Shown piece by piece: positions 56,936 through 64,000 of a stretch of DNA of 64,000 nt. Where the stretch lies: the NCBI GenBank assembly GCA_009763385.1, contig CM019828.1, positions 20,116,822 to 20,180,821 of the forward strand, written 5' to 3'. The translations under genes were made by a program, and so were the position numbers. The notes beneath the pieces were generated by a model. That model had not been told where the DNA came from. It saw nothing but the letters and a program-made list of their open reading frames with translations, and made no database searches. Numbering within the stretch: the stretch's first letter is position 1; each line of letters begins with the position of its first letter. Source of the DNA: Coix lacryma-jobi var. lacryma-jobi (taxonomy: Eukaryota; Streptophyta; Magnoliopsida; Poales; Poaceae).

Positions 56936-57530
56936 GACCACATAAATTCGGCCGTTGGTCTCACGTCCCCATAACCTTCGATTCCAGTGACATGAAGCTA
57001 AGGATTACCCTCACACAGATGCCATGGTGATCGAAACCAACCTCGCGGTGGACTGTCACCAAAATACTGGTCGATACAGGTAGCTCCGCTGACATCTTGT
57101 TTGCTTCAACCTTTGACAGCATGAAGCTTGACAGAAACCTTCTGCAAAACCGGCCGACAACCCCATATACGGCTTCGGTGGTCAACAAGTGAGAGCCGTC
57201 GGGAAAAATTTCTCTGCCCGTGACCTTCGGCGACCAAAGCAACTGCAGGAATGGAACATATAACATTTGATGTCGTCGACATGTTCTACCCATACAATGC
57301 CATTTTTGGCCGAGGGGTCACAAAACGCGTTCAACGCGGTCATCCATCCCGCCTACCTATGTATGAAACTTCCCGCTCCGAAGGGTGTGGTCGCGGTATT
57401 GGGGACCAGGACATTGCAAGGGACAGCTGAAGGGAAGTAGCCCCGGGCAACGTAATGTACACAATTTGTCAAAACCTTCAAACCCCGGTATCAGCGTCGA
57501 GGGCGAGGTCCGCACAGTGACAGAGTGAAG
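56936..57530 (+). pseudogene. E3 aspartic protease, frame-broken
   Basis: FDSSDMKL is readable near 56980 and LVDTGSSADILF at about 57068-57103, the retropepsin active site. YPYNAIFGRG lies near 57290, with frame changes on either side. It is clearly homologous to the E1 protease, which is continuous over the same stretch. Confidence 0.75.
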
Positions 57531-59480
57531 GCGGCGCCAAAGGACGAAACCAAACAAGTCCAACTCTTCGAGGGTAATGCCGAAAGAAAGGTGATCATCT
57601 CAGCCAATCTAGACCCTCAATCAGAAGGCAACCTCGTCACCTTCCTCAGAGAAAATTCTGACACCTTCGCTTGGTCCGCAGAAGACCTAAAAGGAGTCAA
57701 CAGATCAATGATCGAGCATAGCCTGAACATCAAAACAGGTTATCGCCCAATCAAACAAAAGCTTCGCAAGATGTCAGAAGAAAGAAAGGAGGCAGCGAAG
57801 GCTGAGGTAAAAAGGCTTCTGGACGCAGGCGTCATTCGCCCAGTCAAATACCCAACTTGGCTCTCAAATGTGGTCCTGATCCAAAAGAAGAACAAAAAAA
57901 TGGCGAATGTGCGTCGATTTCACTTGCTTGAACAAAGCCTGTCCGAAAGATGATTTCCCCCTCCCAAACATAAGCACCCTGGTCGACAGAGCGGCAGGTT
58001 GCCAAATGCTATCCCTCCTTGATTGCTTCTCAGGCTATCACCAGATATGGATGAATGAAGAAGACGAAGAAAAAACAAGCTTTATCACACCCTCGGGCAC
58101 TTTTGCTTCCGAAGGATGGCAGAAGGTTTGAAAAATGCAGGCTCAACCTTCGCTCGCATGACCTCCGAAGTTTTCAAGGATGAGCATGCTGTCTCCGCCT
58201 ATGTCGACGACCTAGTCGTTCAAAGCGAACTAAAAGAGAACCACATACCAGACTTATCGAGGGTATTCAGCAACCTCGGTCTGCCGGACTGAAACTAAAC
58301 CCAGAGAAAAATGTGTTTTCGGGGTAAGCGAAGGTAAATTGCTAGGTTGCATCGTCTCAGCCAGAGGAATCGAAGCCAACCCTGAGAAGATTGATGCCAT
58401 CATGAACATGGAACCTCCGACGACCAAGAAAGCAGCTCAGCGCCTGACCGGTCGTTTGGCAGCACTTAGCAGATTCATCTCAAGATCCGCAGAGCGAGGG
58501 TTACCATTTTTTGAAACACTCAGAAGCAACGCCCCATTCAACTGGGGTCCCCAGCAGCAAAAGGCCTTCGAGGAGTTGAAAAAGTATCTGACCAGCTTGA
58601 CTGCCCTAACCAGCCCAAGCAAGGGAGACTTATTACTCTACGTCGCAGCTTCGCCACACGCTGCAAGCGCAGTCCTCATCAAGGAGCTCCGCGAAAACAA
58701 CAAAACCAGACAAGCCCCAATCTACTATGTTTCAGAAACCCTCGAAGGCCCAAAGAGAAATTACTCGGAGCTTGAGAAAATAGCATACGCCGTCGTCATG
58801 GCATCAAGAAAGCTAAAGCACTATTCCAGGCGCACGAGATACATGTACCTTCGACGTACCCTCTCGAGAACATTTTCAAAAACAACGAAGCCGTTGGAAG
58901 AATAGCAAAATGGGCAGTCGAGCTTAATAGTTATGCTGTAACCTTCGTTGGCAGAACAGCGATCAAATCGCAGGTGCTGGCTGATTTCATAGCAGAATGG
59001 ACACCAGACCCTCGCCCCGGTGAACTGCAGCAGGACCAGTTTTGGATCGTTTACGTCGACGGGGCCTGGGGCGCAACTGGAGCCGGTGCCTCGGCCATTC
59101 TAATCTCGCCTTCCGGGTCGAAGCTGAGATACGCACGAAGGCTGGACTTCAAGTGCACAAACAACTCCGCTGATATGAGGCTGTGATTCTGGCACTTTCA
59201 AGGTTGCGATCGTTATCAGTCCGAAGGGCACTCATCAACACAGACTCTCAAGTCATTGCGGGGCACATTGAAAAGAACTACAAAGCAAAAGATCCAGAGC
59301 TTCAAAAGTATTTTCAATATGTCGAAGGTTAGAATCTTTCTTCCTCGGCATAACAGTGAAAGCAATATCAAGGACTGAAAATAGCGAAGCAGATTGCTTA
59401 GCCAAAGCGGCAGCGCAGCAGTTACAGCTCCCTCCGGACGTGTTCTACGAGGTTTCCGACTCGGTCAGCCTTCGAAGCTT
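57531..59480 (+). pseudogene. E3 reverse transcriptase and RNase H, frame-broken
   Basis: RT starts near 57600 and is open to about 57900 (AGVIRPVKYPTWLSN). After a one-base shift in an A-run (57893-57902) it continues with CVDFTCLNKACPKDD, LLDCFSGYHQIWM and a further shift near 58100. Catalytic YVDD is near 58200. The thumb and connection are open at 58339-58830. RNase H has VYVDGAWGATG near 59053, a shift near 59175 at NNSA, and NTDSQVIAGH near 59235. All domains are present; no single frame spans them. Confidence 0.82.
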
Positions 59481-60768
59481 CTGAAATCAGCATCAAGCTG
59501 GTCAACACAATTCAATGCGAGGATTGGAGGAGCACCTATCATGGCCTACACTCAAAGGACTCCATGAGCCCAGCTCCAAAGAAGAAAGAAAACAGACTAA
59601 AGCAAAGAGCGCGAGGTACAAGATTGTGGATAACACCTTGTTCAAAAGCTTCGGTAACCTCCACCTTGGCTCAAGTGCGTGTCACAGTCTCAGGGTAACG
59701 ACATCCTCAAAACTCATCCACGAAGGTTATATGGTGGTTCACACAATGGCCCGAGGGCATAGTAGGGAAAGGCTTCCTTCCCGGCAAGGTTTCTACTACG
59801 GGCCAACTCCTGCGCTGAGAGACGCTGAACCATCGTCAAGAAGTGCGAAAGGTTGTCAACTGACAGCAAAAAAAAAAAAACCTCAAAACACCCCAGGGGC
59901 TCCCCCAACCCTCATATGGCCCAACCTGGCCTCTACAAAGGTGGGCAATGGATCTCGTGGGTCCACTACCGACGGGCTCCGGGGGAACCTTCGCTAATGC
60001 AGTGGTAGCCGTGGAATATTTCACCAAATGGACCGAAACAAGACCGCTGTCCCCATAACCTCCCTCGCAGTAAAAGGTTTTTCTGGCAGCAGATAGTTTG
60101 TCGCTTCGGAGTCCCCCAACATCTAACCGTCGACAACGGCACCCAGTTTGACAGCGAGATTTTCAAAGAGTTCTGTGCACAAATCGAACAATCTATGCTT
60201 CGCCTCGGTCCGACACCCGCAGTCCAACGGCCTAGTCGAAAGAGCCAACGCAACAATCTTCCAATCCATATCCAAAAATTGCAAGGCAGACCCAAAGGCA
60301 AATGGGCAGACGAGCTAACTGCAGTCACCTGGTCTCACAATACCTCCGAATGCAGAGCAACCAAGTTCACACCCTTCAAACTTTTGTTCGGCGAAGAAGC
60401 CGTGTTACCAGAGGAGCTAAAATACGTTTCACCAAGAACAACCCTCGCAAGTGACGAGCCTGCCAAGCTAACTGACAAGGACTTGCTAGAAGAAACAAGA
60501 TGCAGCGCAGTTCACAACCTTCGCAAGTATCAGGAAGAGACCAAGAAGTGGAGAGATAACAGGTCAGAATCAAAAACCTGCAGAAGGGTGACCTCGTCCT
60601 CATCCGTAAACAAAACGCCAGCATGGCCGGAAAGTTCCAGCCTAAGTGGACAGGCCCGTTCCTGATCGCAGAAAGCAATCGCCCAGGCTCCTTCCACCTC
60701 GCCGACAGCGAAGGCAATATCCTACCACACACCTGGAAACATCGACGACCTTCGCAAATTCTACCCAT
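59481..60768 (+). pseudogene. E3 integrase, frame-broken
   Basis: The HHCC finger lies at about 59710-59860, with shifts and an A13 run at about 59870-59882. The DDE core has MDLVGPL near 59948, VDNGTQFDSE near 60130 and ERANATI near 60240. The C-terminal half is open from about 60195 (TWSHNTSECRATKFTPF, EEAVLPEEL, NLRKYQEETKKW), then shifts near 60560 and 60740. It ends DDLRKFYP and a stop at 60766-60768. No chromodomain. Confidence 0.82.
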
Positions 60769-61060
60769 AGCGGAGCCTTAGCGAGCCCTCGCGTTATGTA
60801 ATCTCTCACTTTCTATGTTATCTACTCATGTACTTAACAAAAACAGGAGCTGCACTCTTTTTCCTTACGAAGGGGCGTAAGGTTTTTTTAATGAGGCAGT
60901 ATCCAAAGCATTAATACAGGCTAGAACCCCCAAAAAGCAAAATCTCCAACCTTCTACTCCCAAGCATCGAAAAAGCGGATCTCTTTCAAAGAGCGCTACA
61001 TTCGATGAAAACCTGCTAAGATTGCTTTGAAAAACATTCCTTTCTTTTCAAAGCAAACTT
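60769..61060. other. E3 region after integrase, no gene
   Basis: Counterpart of 44058-44354 in E1, starting CGGAGCCTTAGCGAGCCCTCGC. Confidence 0.6.
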
Positions 61061-61620
61061 CACCTCCGCCTAGATAAGGGGAGGAAAAGTCGAGCACCCT
61101 GGCACAAACGACAGGGGCTCGCAAAAAGCAAACTCACCTCCGCCTAAGACAAGGGGAGGAAAGTCGAGCACCCTGGCACAAACGACAGGGGCTCGCAAAA
61201 GCAAACTCACCTCCGCCTATGACAAGGGGAGGAAAGTCGAGCACCCTGGCACAAACGACAGGGGCTCGCAAAAGCAAACTCACCTCCGCCTAAGACAAGG
61301 GGAGGAAAGTCGAGCACCCTGGCACAAACGACAGGGGCTCGCCAAAGCAAACTCACCTCCGCCTAAGATAAGGGGAGGAAAGTCGAGCACCCTGGCACAA
61401 ACGACAGGGGCTCGCAAAGGAAGCAAAATTCACCTCCGCCCAAAATAAGGGGAGGCGCGAAATCCCAAAAGAGTCAAGCACCCTGGCACAAACGACAGGG
61501 GCTCGCAAAGGAAGCAAAATTCACCTCCGCCCAAAATAAGGGGAGGCGCGAAGTCCCAAAAGAGTCAAGCACCCTGGCACAAACGACAGGGGCTCGCAAT
61601 GAAGCAAACTTCACCCTCCG
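61061..61620. repeat. E3 tandem array A, about 72-bp then 87-bp units
   Basis: Unit AAACTCACCTCCGCCTAAGA, then AAGGGGAGGAAAGTCGAGCA and CAAACGACAGGGGCTCGC. It is homologous to array A of E1 but with a shorter unit; the last copies regain the GGCGCGAAGT segment. Confidence 0.9.
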
Positions 61621-61666
61621 CCAGAAATAAAGGAAGGCCCGAAGTCCAAAAAGCCAAGCATTCTCG

Positions 61667-62335
61667 CACAAGCAAGCCAAGCCTCGGGCGGGCCACTTTC
61701 TCCGTCTCGCCCGAGCCCTCCAAGCCAGGCCTCGGGCGGGGCCACCTTTCTCCGTCTCGCCCGAGCCCTCCAAGCCAGGCCTCGGGCGGGGCCACATTCT
61801 CCGTCTCGCCCGAGCCCTCCAAGCCAGGCCTCGGGCGCGCCACCTTTCTCCGCCTCGCCCGAGCCCTCCAAGCCAGGCCTCGGGCGGGCCCACCTTTCTC
61901 CGTCTCGCCCGAGCCCTCCAAGCCAGGCCTCGGGCGGGGCCACATTCTCCGTCTCGCCCGAGCCCTCCAAGCCAGGCCTCGGGCGGGCCCACTTTCTCCG
62001 CCTCGCCCGAGCCCTCCAAGCCAGGCCTCGGGCGGGCCCCACCTTCTCCGCCTCGCCCGAGACCTCCAAGCCAGGCCTCGGGCGGGCCCACTTTCTCCGT
62101 CTCGCCCGAGCCCTCCAAGCCAGGCCTCGGGCGGGCCCACTTTCTCCGTCTCGCCCGAGCCCTCCAAGCCAGGCCTCGGGCGGGCCCACTTTCTCCGTCT
62201 CGCCCGAGCCCTCCAAGCCAGGCCTCGGGCGGGCCCACCTTCTCCGCCTCGCCCGGAGACCTCCAAGCCTAGGCCTCGGGGGGGCCCCACTTCTCTGTCT
62301 CGCCCGAGCCCTCAAGCCAGGCCTCGGGCGGGGGC
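61667..62335. repeat. E3 tandem array C, about 48-bp hairpin unit
   Basis: About 14 copies of a unit with CTCGGGCGGG...CTCGCCCGAG arms (8-bp perfect stem) and CCCTCCAAGCCAGG. Spacing is 48-50 bp. E1 has no counterpart. Because 48 is a multiple of three, long open frames appear on both strands; they are repeat artefacts. Confidence 0.92.
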
Positions 62336-62344
62336 CAACATCAA

Positions 62345-62665
62345 CGCGATTAAAAACAGTGCGCGAGCCTCGCCAAAAGAAAAGGGGGCGTCGCTGTTTT
62401 TTCAAAACAAGCTTACACGAGCAAGTGCGCGAGCCTCGCTAAAAGAAAAAGGGGGCGTCGCTGTTTTTTCAAAACAAGCTTACACGAGCAAGTGCGCGAG
62501 CCTCGCTAAAAGTAAAAAGGGGGGCGTCGCTGTTTTTTCAAAACAAGCTTACACGAGCAAGTGCGCGAGCCTCGCTAAAAGAAAAAGGGGGCGTCGCTGT
62601 TTTTTCAAACAAGCTACACGAGCAAGCGCGCGAGCCTCGCCCAAAATTAAGCAGGGCGTCGCCGT
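62345..62665. repeat. E3 tandem array B, about 67-bp unit
   Basis: About five copies of GCGCGAGCCTCGCTAAAAG, then AAGGGGGCGTCGCTGTTTT and TTACACGAGCAAGT. Homologous to the 64-bp array B of E1. Confidence 0.9.
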
Positions 62666-62785
62666 TAAAACAACATAACAAACGACAAGTAGCACAGCAA
62701 ACATGGCACACAACCCCATACGCTTTTCTCATACCGTTACCAAACAATGTTACAACAACGAACATATCCCAAAATAAAAAATCTC
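62666..62785. other. E3 spacer before antisense ORF
   Basis: AT-rich, no gene. Counterpart of 45666-45895 in E1. Confidence 0.5.
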
Positions 62786-63952
62786 TACAAGGGACCACCG
62801 CTCCCCTCAATTAACTCCAAATCATCCAAACCTTCGGCCTCCATCTCAAACCCCCCCTCCACTGGAACCAGGGGTCCCCCACAACAAAGGAGCTGCAGGG
62901 ACAATTGGCAGCTCCCCGGGTAAAACCCTCGCCCTATACATGTACCTATGCCTCGTCTCGTTAACCTCCGCAGGTTCTTCCTTCGGGATCACAAGCGCCC
63001 CATCCGACCAACTTCAAGCTCCCTTTGCCCGAACAAATATTCCAAAGCTGCGTTCTCGTCAATATCATCATCACCGCCAGCTTGCGAGGTCGAAGAAGAC
63101 CCAAACAAATAACGATCGGCTTGGCGGTCTGTATAGTCTGCTTCACGCCAAAATCGACTCGACCTACTATTTTTTAAATCATATCTCCGCACCTTCGACC
63201 ACCAAAAACGTTCAAAGGAAAGCGAAGGATATTTAAATCTAGCGCGAGCCCATGATTCACCAGTAATAAAAACATCTTGGTAGTTCAACATCAGCGGGGG
63301 TCACGTCAAATACGTCTAGCACGGTTCCGTCAGGAACCTGCATGTTGCACAAAAATACGAGATGTCTCAGCCTCGTCAAGTTTTTACAAGCAACCATAGT
63401 ATCTACAAAAAGGCCTCCCTCGCCCCAACAAACCCAGGCATCACACCTGCCCAGCTTCCCCTCGGTTGACGTCCAAACCCTCGCCAGCGGCGACAGTCGA
63501 GGGTCCCAGCTGACGCCTCCTCCGCCGTGGATCCCACCGCAGCAGCCTCGACGTTTGTCGTAGTCTCCTCTTCCATCGCCGTCGCCCGCGAAGCATCTCC
63601 TTCAACGATCGGCCCGCCCCCGGTCAACGCCTCAATCTCGGCAAGCGTAACCCCCGCACAGCTTGGCTCGGGGGCGGCTTCGGAGTCACCCCTCGGTGCA
63701 GCTTCCGTAGGCGGCGAGGGCATCGCATCTCGTCGAGCCTATAAGCAAAACAAAAGACAAACCTCGCCAAAAATCAACAAACAACCCCTCTAAAACAAAG
63801 CAACAAAAATAAAAAAACTTAAAAAAAATGCAAACCTGACGCGTAGCCTCGGCAGCTTCTTCGAAGGCAAGGGCTCGGCCACCTCCGGAGATCCAAAACT
63901 TGCGAAGCAAACGCATCGCACAGTTCCGAACTTCTGCGTCGTTAACCTTCAT
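62786..63952 (-). pseudogene. E3 antisense ORF, C-terminal exons
   Basis: Minus-strand sequence. The right part reads VNDAEVRNCAMRLLRKFW and, after an intron-like T-rich gap (about 63845-63740), an Ala/Glu/Thr-rich segment (SCAGVTLAEIEALTGG). After a second gap (63400-63345) comes the block shared with E1: MLNYQDVFITGESWARAR, FWWSKVRRYDLKNS and FWREADYTDRQA. The acidic C terminus ends near 62790. Some frame changes remain (about 63290 and 63000). The start lies right of the window. Role unknown. Confidence 0.65.
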
Positions 63953-64000
63953 CTGACGAACCTCTTCAACCGACGGAAAAACATGGCTCGGCCTTTTGAC

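Larger units (their letters stand above)
54279..64000 (+). mobile_element. E3: Tat/Retand-like element, same family as E1, nested in E2
   Basis: It opens TGTTGGGGGAAAGGACCCTC after TACAC (predicted target duplication 54274-54278). LTR, primer site, gag-pol, tandem arrays and antisense ORF match E1 in order and sequence, so the two are one family, while their LTRs and repeat arrays have diverged. The 3' LTR is beyond the window. Gag-pol contains many one-base frame changes, more than E1. Confidence 0.88.

Noticed and set aside
61474..62678. Open frames of up to 359 codons on both strands
   Set aside because: They span the 48-bp array. A unit divisible by three keeps every frame open, and the predicted proteins are pure repeat.

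Overview
The window looks like a repeat-dense intergenic or intronic region of a large plant genome, almost certainly a grass. The evidence is a set of Ty3/gypsy elements of the Tekay and Tat lineages, an En/Spm (CACTA) transposon with a TNP2 transposase, Stowaway, Tourist and hAT MITEs, and one intron-containing gene with GC-rich exons typical of monocots. No bacterial-style operons, rRNA or tRNA genes were found.

Layout. 1-8046: right part of a Tekay-type chromovirus (E0) with a decayed gag-pol and a 4.5-kb 3' LTR, inserted into the second gene of a minus-strand CACTA element. 8047-15705: that CACTA element, with a broken TNPA-like ORF, minisatellites, two arrays of an AACCGCAGCGGGC motif each next to a minus-strand TATA box, the TNP2 pseudogene, and the terminus at 15705. 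15706-18000: remnant of a second CACTA end, MITEs and a TAA microsatellite. 18098-20698: the only host gene I can support, four phase-consistent exons of a type-B-like response regulator whose receiver has lost its phosphoacceptor Asp. 20700-23806: MITEs and AT-rich spacer.

23807 to the right edge is a nest of plus-strand retrotransposons. E1 (Tat/Retand-like, 5' LTR at 23807) entered what looks like the left half of a Stowaway MITE. ET (28919-42786), a complete Tekay chromovirus with near-identical 4.1-kb LTRs and a perfect AAACC target duplication, sits between the RNase H and integrase of E1. E2 (LTR 46480-47592), another Tat-like element that lost most of gag, protease, RT and RNase H, sits in the antisense gene of E1. 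E3 (LTR 54279-55011), same family as E1, sits in E2 and runs off the window.

How the parts work: each autonomous element encodes gag, protease, RT/RNase H and integrase. The Tat elements also carry tandem-repeat arrays after integrase and an antisense gene; that of E2 has a TATA box, five plausible exons, a plant-transposon-protein-like domain, an RS-rich segment and coiled coils. The most unusual observation is in ET: a 201-codon ORF between the LTR and gag whose N terminus matches the histone H3 tail in register through K4 and K9 (AxxKxTARKSTG), followed by coiled coil and a long acidic tail, in an element whose integrase ends in a chromodomain. Nearly all transposon genes are broken, often by one-base indels, so assembly error is a live alternative to genuine decay.
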